A stretch of DNA of 64,000 bases from Dasyornis broadbenti (taxonomy: Eukaryota; Chordata; Aves; Passeriformes; Dasyornithidae): the NCBI GenBank assembly GCA_013397935.1, contig VZRN01011462.1, positions 64,296 through 128,295 on the forward strand, in the 5' to 3' direction. The notes under the pieces were generated by a model. That model was given only the letters and a program-made list of their open reading frames with translations. It was not told where the DNA came from and made no database searches. Shown here one piece after another: positions 35,601-50,127 of this stretch; the first letter of the stretch is position 1, and every line of letters starts with the position of its first letter. Made by a program: the position numbers and the translations under genes.

Positions 35601-38600
35601 GCTTTCCTGGGTTCTGAAAGGGATTTTCATATTATGTCACTTATCAATCATGACAGATCAGGAAAGTTATTTACAGATGTGTTTTTTAGAAGAATAACAT
35701 GGACTAGCATTGTCATTTTTGTATCAGAGGATGTCTATTATGTTACCTTTAAAGCCTTAAGTCTTTAAAGGCTTAAGAAAGAAGCTCATGTTTGAAGTAC
35801 TAAGATAGCATAAAGAAACCAAGGTGGAGCTGGTTACGTAAGTAAAAGGCAAAGTAGAGAGTATCAGTAATGTTTGGCATACACAAAGTGGCAAAAAGGC
35901 TGGAGGCAACAGAGCTGGAAAAGTGGAGGTGACCATAGTCAAGCAATAAGGTTATCGGCCCATGGACAAACACTTTGGCAGTCTCTCAGGCAAAACATGA
36001 TGGTCTTTGCAAATCTGTGGAGAAAGGAGTAGCAAGATTTAAACAGAGCGAAGATATAAGGGAATCTGAGAGGGGGGATGAAGAAGGATGGTGCCTTGCT
36101 TATGCTTAGTGAGTAGGAAGATGATGCTGTCATCCCTGATGAGAGGAGAAGGAGAGAGAAAGAAAAATGGGAAGAAGCTTGAATCTTAGTCAGACTATAA
36201 TAACAGGCCTGCAGCAAATCCTGAAGTGTTGTCACCATTAGACATTCACCTTCTATGTTTTAAAGTGAATTTCACAGTGGTTTCTAAGGTATTGATTCCT
36301 TCATGCCATTTCTCTCCTCCCTGTGAACTGAACAGCTAAGCACAAATGTATTTTTGAAATATGTGGTTATTCTTCCTCATCCTAGATTCTCCATTTCTTA
36401 TGAACAGTTTTAATCACGACAACTGAGAACATAAAAAGAAGAGAAGATGATCTGTGCTTCTTTTGTAAAATATGAAGTGAAATAGACTTCAAGAACTGAA
36501 CAAAAAGGAGTAATTATGAGAACTGTTCTTTAAAGGAACTGAGACAGGAGAATGTCTGACAGGCAGGCAATTTTCTTGTGTAATAGAAATTGGGCAAAAA
36601 GAAATTCTGGAAGAGCATGAGTCTATACTGCTAAGTACATAGAAGTGATAGAAAGAACTGATGAGGGTGCTCAAACTACTCAAAGCCTGTTGTTTTCCAC
36701 AGGGAAAACTGTAAAAGCTTGGGCTTTGACAGATGTAGTCATTGTTGGATAACTTCGTGGATCTCCAAAAGAAATTAAACATTAAAAAGAAGAACAAAAT
36801 TGGTGTCAAAGCTATTTCAAAAGAGCAGATGAAACTACTCAGCAGCACCATCACAATGTACATAGAATAGAAATGTGAATATAACCAGCAATCAGACTCA
36901 CCATGAAGAAACTTAAGAACTAAAGCATTCAACAGTAGCTCAATGGAATTAAAACCTAGTGATCAGTGTCCTGACCTTCAAGATAACCATCTGAAAATGC
37001 CAAGTGGAGGAATAGACTTTTTTTTGTTTCTTCTTAGACAGCTTTTCGCTCTCCCCTTTAAGATTCACATTTGCTGGAGCTGTGGGTTTCAAGCTGTGAC
37101 ATTTTTCAGAAAACTGACGTGGAATTTGGATTTATTTGAATCTTTAATCTGATTTGGAATGAAGATATGAATTTAGATGTCCACATGTCTCCAAGTGGGC
37201 AGTCTAATCACTGTGTTAGTAGATTAGGATTGTCAAAGTGGAAGGCCGCTTTTATGGTTCTATTTTGTGCAAAGTAGACAAAACACATAATAGGCCCATG
37301 TCCACAGGAATTAGAGATTTGATGCCCTGTCAAGCAAGGGGGGATGAGGACCTGATGATCTAATAGTATAAGGCCTTGACCAGTCTCTGTCAGGTGATCA
37401 TTTTGATGGGATAACTTTCCTTAGGAGATAGGTAAAAAACTGAAGTCATCCATCAAGTGAATTATTCTCAGCAGTCTGAATATATTTTTCATGCTTTTTT
37501 TTTTTTTTTTCCTTCTGAACTTTTAACCTTCATTCTTCAGGACAGAACTTATCATACTTTCATCATACTTTAATAATCTACCTCATCTACTTGAGCTTTC
37601 CAAGGAGTGTTTCGGTTTTGTCTGTGAGTATGTTTACTCTATTGGCATATTTCCTGATCTAATTTAAAACAAGCTAAAAGGATTCTGAAGAGTAATTTCT
37701 GAAGGAAGGAGTTGTTAGCAAAATGCAGAAGCATTTCACAACTGATCAGGGATGATACTTCCTTCTGTGTCCTGCCCAACCTTCCTTTTCCCATCCTTGC
37801 TTACTGATTTGTGGGCTGACTATTGACATGTCTTCTCCATTTCCTCCTCAAACACCTTTTACATTTAGGGGTTTTGGTTTTTTGTTTCTGAATCCCACCA
37901 CATCCTCCATAATACATAATAGTCTGTGATCTTCATGCTTCAAAGATGTTCTAAGTATTTCAGATGGTTTGGCAGCAAAAGCTCTTTAATCAGCTTTGGC
38001 AAATTTTCAATTAGACGTGTTTTTCCGTATGTTATCCCAATGGGATACCTACAGGTAAATCCAATGACGTATTCACATTGATTTTCTCCTTCTTGGAAAA
38101 TATCAGACTATACAGATAAAGACTGAAAGGCTCTGACACTGCTCACAGCAATGAGCTTATTTGAGCTAATAGAGAATCCATCATCCTTTCTTAAAAGCTG
38201 GCACAAGTTCCTTTCTCTTTTATAGGTATTTTCTTTTGAACATAATTTCTTTTCTTGTTCATCTTCCTTCAAATATTTAGTGTGAAACAGCTATAACTCT
38301 GCTTCAAAATCTCTTCCCTCTATTTTCTTTTTTTTGTTTCCTCTTTCAAGTGCTAGCATAGAACCTGATGGTCGTACACAGTAGCTATTATATATCATTG
38401 TGCTGGTATGTATTGATTTGAAACCTTTAACCTCATCTCTGCTTTCTGAAAGCTCAAGCATAATGCTAACACATTATATGTCTATGTTTTAATAGGCATT
38501 TATCACCAAAATGGTGCAAAAATCTAGAGTTGTTATGGGTGCAAAAGATTTATTTTCATTCTCAGTTTGTTGATTTCTGGAGAATACCATAGTTTGCACG

Positions 38601-39284
38601 AAAGAAAGTGTGTTTTGTTTATGGCCACAATAATATTGATAAAAACATTTTTGTAATATTTTCAAAATAGTCTTTAGGTTCTCTGATTTTCACAATAACA
38701 TAAATGTACTTTCTCCTTCCTCTTTCTCCATGGCAGGTGATTGAAAAAAATAATGAGATTTTTCAAATCTGTCTTACAAAACTCTGAGTTTCTGGGTATA
38801 TTTTACCTTCCCTGAGAGAAAAGGCATTTACACAGAAAAAGAAAGTCCTCTTTTATAGCCTACTGTATTCTTCACTCCTGCAAATTGTCTTCTCGGCTCA
38901 ATATGTGAACTTGCCCTATCAAATCAAATTTCATACCTCTCTCCCTTTCATCACACACCAGCAACCCACATTCTCCCACATCCTGAGCCAGATGTGCGGC
39001 TCCCAGCACAACCTGAGTTCCTCCACAAGGACTGCAAGAGAAGCAGCCACTCAGCATGGAGCCACTGGCACACACAGAAACAAGATGTTATTTGTTGGTG
39101 GGCTGAAGGTAGCTCCTTTGATAAAGTGATGGTTAATGTTCAGATCAGCTCAATGCTTCCCCACATAAGGAGCTGGAAATTGCTTTTCCCACCTGAAAGT
39201 GGCTCTGAGCCCATGATCACAAGGACTGATTGACCTTTCTGAGCACCAGCACCAGTTCCAAATAATTCTCATTGTGAAGTTTTG
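32661..39284. other. Non-coding stretch with purine/pyrimidine strand asymmetry
   Basis: About 35520-36960 is purine-rich on the plus strand. From about 37490 to 38345 the plus strand is pyrimidine-rich, including T16 at 37495-37510. The 99- and 147-codon minus frames at 35939-36238 and 36489-36932 follow from the first block and encode Ser/Phe/Leu-rich sequence with no family match. A 14-T run lies at 34308-34321. No transposon or exon is recognised. Confidence 0.5.
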
Positions 39285-39800
39285 TTTGAATTGACCAGAA
39301 TTTCCCTGGCTGTGACTTGTGCTCCTTGCCTCTCAGCCTTTCCCAGTGTCTCTGAGAAGGATTTGGCTTGATCTTTTCTGCCACCACCCATTTGGTAGTT
39401 AATATAGCAGGCATATATCTGCACAGACTTTGTTTTCTGTAGGCTGAGCAATCACAAGTCTCTAATTCATGTATTGTAGTTCTCCAGGCATCGCTCAATA
39501 CCTCCACTGGACCTCCTTCAGTTTGACAGTGTCTTTTTGTGCACTGGGGTGCTCAGACTGGGTGCAGTACTCTGGATGTCATCTCAAAAGTCCTGAACAG
39601 AGAGAATAAGTACTTCCCTTGACCTGCTGTCTACACTTTCGCTAGTGCAGCCTAGTGTGCCATTGACCCTCCTCCCCCATTAAGGCATATTGCTGACTCA
39701 TGTTCAGCTTCTCTGCAAACCCAAGTTGCAACAAAGGAGTTTGTGGCCATGCATCGCACAGCTGCAGCAGATGCTCTCTGCTCTCTCACCACAACTGTTT
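39285..39800 (-). mobile_element. Old, diverged CR1 LINE fragment
   Basis: On the minus strand this matches the 3' third of an older CR1 subfamily. The plus strand retains degraded antisense landmarks in the right order: GACCAGAATTTCCCTGGCTG, TGCCTCTCAGCC, TGGACCTCCTTCAGTTTGAC, ACTGGGTGCAGTACTCTGGA, TGACCTGCTGTCTACAC, GTGCCATTGACCCTCC and GCTGACTCATGTTCAGCTTC. Many substitutions and indels mark it as the oldest of the four copies. Both ends are approximate. Confidence 0.82.
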
Positions 39801-42290
39801 ATTTCTGGGTTTCCTTTTCATGATCTGGATAAGATACAGCTCCTTTAGCTTCCTCACTGGTGGTGGGGCAAGGTGGGTTAATTGTATCTAAGAGTAAGTT
39901 AGTGATGCTGTTGCAAGGTTCTGGATACCGATAATGTATTATGTGGCCATCTGGTCAATATAGGCTATAATTATGCATAATATTCACACACCGAGCACCA
40001 GAACTTTTCAATGTGGAGTGCTTTTGCAGAAAGCTCAGTCATAGAGGAAAGTCTCCTATAGGCTGCTCCTGTCCAGTTACATATCTATATCTACTCCAAA
40101 GCCATCTAATTGCTGTTGAACTGAGACACAGATCATGACAGTATTCAGCATTGTATGTGATGGACACTTCCCAGAAGTTTGTTCTGTCTTTGTCCATACA
40201 GCCTTGTCACTTCATGCTGCTACATCTGGCTGTTCAAATGCATTTGTCATTCCTGGACTCACTCCAGAATGGTTTGCCAAGCCTTACAGACTGATGCATT
40301 TTCTTTGCTGTTATTATGTTGCCACAGTAGTTTATCTGGCAGCAAGAATGACAACTGCAGCAGGTCAATTTAAGGTCATACAGCACTCTTCTTCTTCATT
40401 ATATAAGGCTGTCATTGCTTTTAAGTATTGTCTGTTAAACTGGGTGTAAAGGAGGCTTAACTGTTTGGTGTGCTCAGCACCATTCCTTGACTTATGCTGG
40501 GTAGGTTATATTATAACCTTCCCCCCTGCACTATCCCACGATTGCATGAAACTGCCATTTGAAGAGATGACTGTCTGGAACAGCAGCAGAGAAACTGAGG
40601 AATGGGGCCAGGTGCTTACCAGGTAGAGACAACATTGGAAGAACATCTATTAGTTTCCTCAGAGAAGTACTGAAGGGGAAAATCTGTGATCTGCTTCTTG
40701 AAAAAGGGAGATGCCTAGAAAGTTTCTCTAGAGATTTTAGCTGACAGAAAATCTGTAAGGAAACAGGAGGCAGACAGCCTGTAGGATAAAGACGAATCAT
40801 GCTGGTAGGAGTTATATTAAGGAGTAAGTATGAAGATCTAGAGCCATCTGGAAAGGCTGAGTGGATAAGCTTGTGTTGCTTGTTAAATTTTTCAGTAAAT
40901 GCAAATCCCCAAAAGGCAGATGTTCTCTAGGACTTGTCTAACTTGCCAGAAGAATGCAAAGGAGCTGAGAGACATGCTGTTAGCAGGGTTAAGTCTGCCA
41001 AGGGGATGCGTGCCCTGGGATGGTGCAGTGCTGGCTTCCTCTCCATGCAGTACACACAAATGCAGACTGGAGACAGACTGCCTTTCACATCAAGAGTGTC
41101 TATGTTCAGTTAATATTTCACTGCTCTTTTGCTTCTTTCTGAGTCATCTATTGTTCTTTGTTTTTAGAGCTTCTCCATGAGGGAGTTGAGTCTTGGTGAT
41201 ATTAATTTGCTTTGTTTTCTTGGGAGCAAGTGCCATTTAAGGCTATTTGTTAGCTTGCTTTCTTTATTCAGTCCAAGTATTGGACTTGTTTCTTCTTTTA
41301 TATCTTTGTCCTACATAGATTTTCATGTCTTCTTTTTTTGCCTTACTTCTCTAAAATGCCAAGTATCATCTCCCAAATTGCTCTTTATATGTGTGTCCTG
41401 AATTATCAACTTCCACCCAGTGGACTGAGAAGTACTGTTGTGCTTCCATTGCACTTATTGGAATTCTGCTTTGTTAAAAAAAAAAATTAAAAAAATTAGC
41501 TAGGATAAATAAGTAATGTGCTCCGTTTACAGCAGTAGAGCTGTGCCAGGAACAACTTGGCTTTTAACTGAATCATCTGACCTTGGTTTATTTGGTAATG
41601 TCCTGGGAAAAGGGACTCAGATGTGTATAAAGACAGATATATTAGTGTTCAGTAAAGTTAGTCATAAAGAGGAAAGCACCACCCCGGAAAGCTTATAGAA
41701 ATGTCAAATGTGTATATAAATATATATTAGAAAAAAAGAGAAGATATGGAGAATGTTCACAGTATTTCATATCCAAATATAAAGGGATGTTGTAGTCTTG
41801 ATAGCTTGAGAACTGAGTTTTTTCTCTTTAAAGTAATTATCTTTTTTTGGAAAAGGTTTGCTGGTAACTGAGAAACACATCTCAAACATTAATGTCATAC
41901 TCAGACAGTTCTGACCACATAGTATGAGCTGGAGCAGGCTGAGTAACTAGGCTGACATTTAATGTGAGTAGTATTAGTGTGGGGGTGCTTCTAAGTACAG
42001 CTGTCATCATGCGCCAGTTCCCAGAGTAGGAGGAGAAAAAGAGCAGGTATCCAAATAAATCCTGGTGTCAGCTCTGTGATGGTGTCTCAGGCTTGAGCAA
42101 AGGTCCTGTTGCTAACAGCATGTGTAGTACTGCTCTGTTCTCAGAATGCTGGAGATGGCTTCTCGAGTAGCTGCATTGTCTTCTCCTTCCTTTCTCAGTA
42201 TATGCTAAGTTTCCTAAACAGAGATAGGGTACGCTCTAATTTTGGTGAATTGTTTCATCTGAACACAGATATCCTGAATATTAAAAAAAA
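39801..42290. other. Non-coding stretch, no gene recognised
   Basis: AT-rich unique sequence. The 104-codon plus frame at 40135-40449 and the 93-codon frame at 40899-41180 show no domain or splice context. A-runs occur at 41478-41488. Confidence 0.5.
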
Positions 42291-42368
42291 NNNNNNNNNN
42301 NNNNNNNNNNNNNNNNNNNNNNNNNNNNNNNNNNNNNNNNNNNNNNNNNNNNNNNNNNNNNNNNNNNN
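42291..42368. other. Assembly gap (78 N)
   Basis: A run of 78 N, flanked by A8 on the left and an (AT)n repeat on the right. The true length may differ, and a longer AT-rich repeat probably broke the assembly. Confidence 0.99.
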
Positions 42369-42384
42369 ATATATATATATATAT
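42369..42384 (+). repeat. (AT)n microsatellite at gap edge
   Basis: Eight AT units, truncated on the left by the gap. The full array may be longer. Confidence 0.95.
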
Positions 42385-45300
42385 TTGCCAGCTTTTATGC
42401 CTATAATGAATGCAGTAAACTCTGGTTCTAAAGAGAAAAGTAGAACTACCTCAAATGCCAAACATCACCCAGCCAACATTTACACAGGAAGAAATGACAT
42501 TTTGCCAGTTGTCATTCTCTGAAGGGATCCTGTATTCCAACAGAGCTGCAGGCAGTTGTGAAACTCATGTAGGTGTAAGCAATGGGAGAAATAATTTCTA
42601 TAGTGTTGGCCCACAGCCAACAGAGGAAAGAATGTGTTCATCTTTCAGGACTGGCTTTTTCTTGGCTCAGACTCTATCAATGATCCAGAACCTAAACAAA
42701 ACTTTGTGCTTAGAGCATCGAGCAATACACTTGGAAACAAAACATTCATTAATTCTTCAGTGATTGGTACACTGACTGCAGTGAAACCAGCAGCAAAAGT
42801 AGCTCAGGTTTTGCAAATAATTTTATGTTTTCTCAGAGGTGATTTCTGATATTACCTGGAATAACTGCAGAAGTTAGTATAAAATTTCAGGAAAAACAAA
42901 GTGGTGAGGATTTTGAGCTGGCTGTTGACACATGTTGGCTTTCTTTGCTTACTCAGAGGAGTCAGACACAACATGCCCAGCCTTCTACTCTAATCTTTCA
43001 ACTCTTCTTTCAAGCTTAGACAGCTTGACAGCATTGTTCCAATACCTGCTGTGGGAGAAGCCAGGCTGCACCTTTTTACCAAAGTGAGAGGGGTTGGTCC
43101 CAGGCTTCAAGAAATTATCTTTCCTGAAGTGTAGTTAGAATTTTAATGAATACAGAGTAAAGCGTGAAATTAAGGAAGATCCAAAATATAGGTGTTATGA
43201 AACAATTCTGTCATTCCATAAACTACTGATATAAGAAGTTACTTGGATTTGGGTATGTCATTATTTTTCAGGTAAAAGAACACTGCTTTATCTATAGTGC
43301 TTCAGAATCGTGAAATATTCTAGGTGAAATTCTCAGATCATCAAAACCAGCAGAATGTCATGGAAAAAATGAGGTTTGCTAAGCTTGTCTAGATGACAGT
43401 CTGATCCCTGGAGGGTTTTAATGTCTTCATAAATTACTAAAACACCAATATCATTCAACCAAACCATAATTCAGAAAACTAATTTGCCCTAATGGGTCAC
43501 AGAACTATTTGTATTTCCTGTTCTGTCCTTCATAACATACAAACATCTTAATCATATATGTAGATATGTAAGTAGATTTGCATGTAATAATTAGATTTTA
43601 CAGGTAAGTAGTTTTGCACTGTTTGTACAAAATTGAAGAGCTCTTTTCTTGGTGCACAAAGAAAAGAAATCCTGATAAATCAGCTCATGAAAGTGAAGTA
43701 TGCCAGTGCTGGCAAAAGAACAGATCTTGAGTTCATTAGATAAGCTGTAGGAAAAACAAAAGAATGAGTTTCATGGTAAAATTAGATTACTTTCTCTTAG
43801 TACACTTTAAGTAATATTATCTTTGTTATCTAGCATGTACAGCCAAGGCATACATACGTACATTTGTGCTTATCTTCAGGAAATTCAAATGTGTGTCCTG
43901 ACTGGTCATCAAAATTTACTAAAAGGAACTATGAAGCACAGTTAGCGAGGATAATTTTAAAATGTTCATGGGAACTGATCAAAACCTACATATAGGAGGC
44001 ATCTTAGCCTTTAAAGGGTTTTGGGAATGTTGGTTTTCACCATTTTCTGGCCTTTATATTTGATGAGGTTTATGCATATTTCGCTTTTACTGAAATATGT
44101 ACTGTTTTCTTGCATATAAGTTTTGCCTGACCAGAAGAAGAAGAGCTTGGCCATTTGTCTGGAATTTCTAAATGTTTGGCATCCTGGAAGTCCTATCGGT
44201 GTTGCCAGCACACAGAGATTGACTGTCCAGTGCATGCAGTGTGATCCCAACATGTGAACGACTGTGCATGTAGCAGTTACTTTATCTGCTCAGCATTTTC
44301 CTATGCACACAGTTCTTTCTGGTATTAATGCTTCTGTGCATCAGGTACCTTATGTCTGCTTTTAAAAAGCAATGCACATAGGAGAATTGTGATGCTTGTT
44401 TCCTTTCTAAGAGGAATTTTATTTTGTCTAATGCTGCATTTGGAAGGTGAAAATATGAGCAAAGAAGGATGGTTGCACAGGCAAGGCATAAGACTAAAGA
44501 TTAGGCTTGGGTATGTCATTTTTTTTAGCCAGAGACTCAATTCCCTATTTTTAAAGAGGAGATAACTGCTCTTACCATACCATTAACTGTTATTGATTAA
44601 TTTGTTAACCAAAAATTAACCCAAGTGCATAAAAATCTATAGCAATAATGTGCATCCTGTAGAGCAGGTACTCGTTTATTTCTTAAGAGGCATCTGAGGA
44701 AGACTACCTGGCTACTTTAACAGCCTAAAAGCTGCAGTCGAAGGAAATATTTTTCCAGCCCTATCCTATTTTTCCAAATAAAAGCACTTTGATTCAGTGT
44801 GTTGGAAGGTTGCCTGACATGAGTTTTTTGAAACAGCTGGTGTCTACATACCACTCAGTTTGCTGAATTTCCTGTTTATTAAATATTATGTAGGAATTTT
44901 TCAGTGCCTGACTACCAAAAATTCAACGTCTGGAATTTCTTTGGAATTATTTGCACCTACTTACAATCCCTTATTACTGACATCGTGCTCTAAATTTGGC
45001 CTTCAGAATAGATGCTCGTAAGAGATGCACTAGGCTTTATAGAGAAATTATCTTCACATATTGAAATATGTTGTGAAGAGAGTCTTCCTACTCAGACATG
45101 AACATCTCTAACTCTCTAAACATACACTGTTATCCCAGCTGTTCTGTACCCTACTGTGCCATTGCAACCATAGAAAATTTATATATAAAAGGAAATTAAA
45201 GTAAAAATTGGCAATAACTGCAGCACAAATGATGGCAACAATATATACTGTCCTGCTATGTGTTAGCTTCAGCTCTGCTGGCAAAGTGACAGCAAGTTTG

Positions 45301-48300
45301 GAGAGAGAAAGGGAAAACAAAGCAGAGGGAAAGAGACAATAATTTGAGAATGGAAGTAGCAGCCTCCTCTTCTTCGGGTGCAAGAAGGAATGACAGTAGC
45401 TTGTTCTCTGGTTTGGATATGAAGACATATTTTAAAACAATAAATCAAGGACCAGAGTATGTTTGAAATTGAAAGGTCTTGGGTACATAGAGAATGAGTG
45501 ATTTTGTAAGTACCTATTTACTGTAGAAGGTTTACTGTAATGTCTGCCAAACTGTATCCTATGACTCCTACTTGCCAATTAAGTCATTCAGCAAAACCAA
45601 ATTGATTTCCTGACTGCACTACATGGTTTGATCCCTGGACAGAGATGAAAATCCTTTTTGCAGTTCTTGAAGATTTATGGGGAAAGAAATTCATGAGGAT
45701 GTCTTGAGACTTGCTGAACAAATGCATAATTAGAAAGCATTTAAGGCATTATGATATCTGCATTCTCCATAAGGAATTCAGGGAAGCTGACTGCAAAAAA
45801 AGCTTATTGGACTGCCACGGTGCCATTTCAGTGTTTTCTTAGAAAATACACATATGGAAAGCATAAGGTAAATATGCAAATACACATGTACCCTCTATCC
45901 CTTCTTGCACTTTTACTGATTATTCAATAACTAGAAACTATGTTTAACTATGTAATTGGATCACTGGCACCAAAAGCAATTAAAAACTAATATATTCAGT
46001 CAGAACTAATGATGGAATTCCAGAGAACTGTGTATCATTCTGTCTTCAGTGTGCTTTGGGATTTGAAAAATCTGTAAACTGACAAAACACTTGATAAATG
46101 ATTCAACAGGAAGTGGTCTCAGTAACTCCATTAGTCTTTCTTATCTTCACTGTATCTGTCATCCAGCTCTCCACACATCACCTACTGAGCCAATATACTT
46201 GCTTTTCAGTAGTGTATATGATATATGGAAAAGGGCAAAAAGCAACGGAGGTCCTGTGTTTATTTATATGTTATAATCTGTAATTGATAGATCTTTTTCT
46301 GAAAGGTGCTTTATACAGACTAATAACAGTAGAAGAATTTTGTCTCCTTGTGCCTGAATAACAAAGAAGAAAGTCTTTTGTAAGAATGTTAAAGGTCTCA
46401 TGTTACCTTACTACAGGGACATTTTTTACTGTATCACAAAGTCACTGTGAACTTGTGACCGATCCCTGCAAGAAATTCCAGTTTATAGCTGGGAAACTGA
46501 AATGCTGGAATATCTACAGTAGGGAGTACAGAACAGTGCAGAGATTCCTGGGCTAATTATATCTATGAAATTCAGTGCAACACCTTGACAAGAAACTATT
46601 GAGGAACACTGAAATGGGATAGCCATTTTCATGTTGCTTTATCTGATCCTGTAAACCTGCCTCCCAGAGAAAGCTGATTTGCTTGTGCACAAGGGCATTC
46701 TGGGAGCACACAAATTCTGGCAGAAAGCTTCACAGCAACATATAGATATATTTATAAGGGAGAGTGCAGTGACTGAGTAGGACAGTCTGTGATGGAGGTG
46801 GTAACTCCTGTCCTCCTCAAGGAGCCTGGATACTGCCCCAGAGGTCAAAACAGAAATGTGACAGAACATGACCTTGCCAACAGCAAGCATCAGTTTGTTG
46901 TGGCAACACAGCAGTCATGAAGTCAGCCAAGGGCAGAATCTCTGTGGTGGTTGTGTCCTGGCCCTCGATCTGGGACAGCTGGTTTCACATTCTCTGTATG
47001 GAAAACCTGTGAAGAAGAGTCTGTTACCTGCTGCCTACCCTGTCCTTGGACATCAGTTACCCATGTTAATAACTTGCTTTAGTTTCTTCCTCCTCTGCTC
47101 CACTTTCTTAAACTCAATAACAAACAATTTGATTGACTTATTTGCCCAAATCTTTTCTCAGATATGAAATCTATGTCTTATACCTACTTCTATAAATGCA
47201 GCAAGTACTATAAACCTGGAAACAAGAGGTTTGACTTTCAGTTTGCATGCTGAAATGTCAGCCTAGTTCTAGTCAGTTAAAAGGATAGGACTGGCTTCTA
47301 GCTAATGACTAGACATACCCTACAAGCTGTGCTCTGACTATACTGGAGGCTGTAAGAAACCCCCCTGCCTAAGGCAGATTTCCATGAAAGAATTTCCTTG
47401 TTTGAGCCACAGAAGGGATATTGATTATGTTATATTTTAAAGAAGTGTGATACACTATTCTTACTTCCTGGTGGGCCCTAGCCAACTCCACGGGGAGTAG
47501 TGTACAGGGGACTGCTGACAAATTCTCTCTTCAAAAACCTACAGGTGAGATTTTTGGAAGATTTACCTACAGGCCCACATTCAGTAATCAATTTTTAAAT
47601 TCATATCTATGCAAGGAACATGATAAACATAAATGAGTGTTCAGCTCCTATATGCTGCAGTATGCCTTATAAGTATGTGCCTACTTTATTCTCAGTCACT
47701 CCTTTCCTTAACCTACATCTTTGTCAGCACATAGATAGCCCCATTCTGCTTCAGAACATCTTTGAAGATGCTTTAGCATTATTACAAAAACAAGAAAAAA
47801 TGTTCCTAGAAAAGGCAGCATATTATACTCTCTTTGCCCTTCTTTTTCTGCTTTTTAATTATATTTTTCCTCACTACACCAATCATACATTGAGGATTTC
47901 AGCTATTATACACACAGTAGCCTAATTCTGGAAAACTGATTTCCTCAAGAAAACTGTGACTGAGTGACATCATTTGGCTTCATGCTGTTTCACCAACATG
48001 TTTGGCATCATGCAAGGGCATGCATCTATCCAAATAAAGTTATGCTCAATGAGAAATCATTTTGGAATGTGTTCTGTTTTACTTCTTAGATTAACACAGT
48101 GACTTGGGCTTACCTTCAAAAAATTTATCACAGAGAGGTTTCAGAGCTGAGTTTATTAGCCTGAAAGGAGGTGCTCAGGAGAATTTAATATTCTGCTAGG
48201 TGTTCACTCCCTTGCACTGGACAGGCACCTTGCCTTGCACCAGGGCTGTACTCCTGGGACAGAAGCATTTTCCTCTGCGCTGTGCCAGCCTCTGCAGTTA

Positions 48301-50127
48301 CACACAGTGTCTGTCATTAATAGACCAGCAAATACTGGGGAGTGCATACATTCTTTGTAGCTGAAGTATTGTGATTTCTGAAGTTACCACAGTGATAAGG
48401 AAAGATATCAAATACAGCCCAAATAAAAGGTATTTTGTCTAGTGAGAATATGACTGGACCCTTTTCATACAACTTCAGTCATTCATTAGAGGATATTTCC
48501 AGCTGAGAAAAGGTAAAGAGTCATCTACCATATGGTATGTCAGGTTAAAGCAAATACAATCTTACCAACCTTCCAGCTTTGTTAGGATCAGAGCATAATT
48601 CATCCATATATCCTCATGTACATGCCTTACTGTCTTTTATTTAAATAAGCCTTTTCTTGGTCTGCATTTTCTTTGCATTGTATTTTAAATAGGAAAATCA
48701 CTTTAGGCCCCCTCACTGCTTTAGTATTTCTGTAGGAGGCCTTGATTCAACTTTATTTTAAAAAATTACTTAAGATCTGTAAGTAAGCTGCTTTCAAATA
48801 TGTGTTCTTCTCTCACTGAAATCATAAGAATGTCACCCAGACAACTGGGTGGCAAAGCTGCTCCTTTGTTTTCTGCTGAATCTGACAAAATTTCTTGTAC
48901 ATAACCTGTACAGAAATATGATTTATAATAACATGAGCAACTTTGAATACTTCTCTTCATTGTTGGTAACTCCTGGCTTTTCATCAACAGGAGAAATGAT
49001 ATCTATCTGCATCTAATATTAATTGAAATTCACAGTCACAGATGTGAGACCACTGAAAGTTTCAGAATAGAGAGTTTGCACAAAAGCATTATTTTTAACA
49101 CTCATTCAACGCTAACTTTTGGGGAGGGGAAGAATGAATCTCTTGCATTTTAGTTACTGCACACAGGAGGTAACACTAAATAGTCTTAAATATATCCCCA
49201 AAGCATAAAATCAAGTAGCAAAATAGGTTACCCTTTCCTTGACAGGTTCTCAGTGAGCCATTGTGGGTACCCATGCTATACTTCCAAAGTTATTCCCATA
49301 ATGATGAGAGCTAGATAATTTTTTAAAGTGGCAATTTCTGTGTAGCTGCCTAGTTTCTGGGACCTGCAGCTCAAAAAGCTGTTGAAAATAATTGTTGATG
49401 AAGTCATGAGAAGTAGCAATACAGCAAAGAACAGAAAAATCCAAGATCCTCCCTAACTGCTTCAGGCCCATCTGAGCTCTTCTGAGCTGTGATCAGTTCT
49501 TGCCCTTCACTAGGTTCACAAACACTCATTTTGAGTTGCCTTACCATGCCTTGTGCCCTTATTTTACAACAGTAGGCACACTCATCACCAAGTGCATGGT
49601 TTCATATGAAACCACAGGAAATGGAGGTTTCAGCTATTTTAAGCCTAAAAGTAGGCAGTATTTTATAGCTGGTTTGATCTCAAGGGAACCACAGCAGGTA
49701 AAAAAAAAACGTTTTAACCTTCAGGTCTGTACCTAAAGCTAAAATTTCATAAGCCACATGAAGAGCCCCAAATTCATGATTGATAATAATAATAATTCCC
49801 ACATTTTTTGGCAGCTAATTTGTGATTTATTAGTACCCAACCTGGGAATTACTGACCTTGGCAAAACCAAAAGTTTGTTAATTCAGTCAAGGCTACATTT
49901 CACATCTTTTATTTGGCATTCTCCCATAGGCTGCAGCAAATCAAAGGGCAAATTTGGAAGCAAAAGGAAGGCACTGACTCACTAGTTAACTGAAACTTGC
50001 TTCGAATTTAGCAACTTCATTGTGGGGCCCTCTAGCCAGAAATTTCTCTAAACTCAAAGCTGGAGTGGGCTTTAGAGGGCTGCAGGGTTTGTTGCCAAAA
50101 GTTTGCACACACTGTCCTCAGTGAATT
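42385..50127. other. Non-coding stretch, no gene recognised
   Basis: Long AT-rich sequence. A perfect donor motif CAG|GTAAGT near 43608 and CAG|GTGAGA near 47544 occur, but no convincing exon precedes either. Open frames at 42455, 45108, 47620 and 48766 have no recognisable domain. No transposon family is seen. Confidence 0.5.

Noticed and set aside
35749..35775. Apparent inverted repeat AAGCCTT...AAGGCTT
   Set aside because: Only a 7-bp stem; common by chance in AT-rich DNA.
36489..36932. 147-codon minus-strand open frame
   Set aside because: It lies in a purine-rich plus-strand block, so the complement lacks stops and gives a Ser/Phe-rich sequence. No recognisable motif.
42109..42522. 137-codon frame through the first gap
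   Set aside because: Includes the N run, so its openness is artificial. The same applies to frames over 60102-60705.
47440..47630. 61-codon plus frame around a CAG|GTGAGA donor
   Set aside because: No start codon, no domain; two frames are open at once, so coding signal is not specific.
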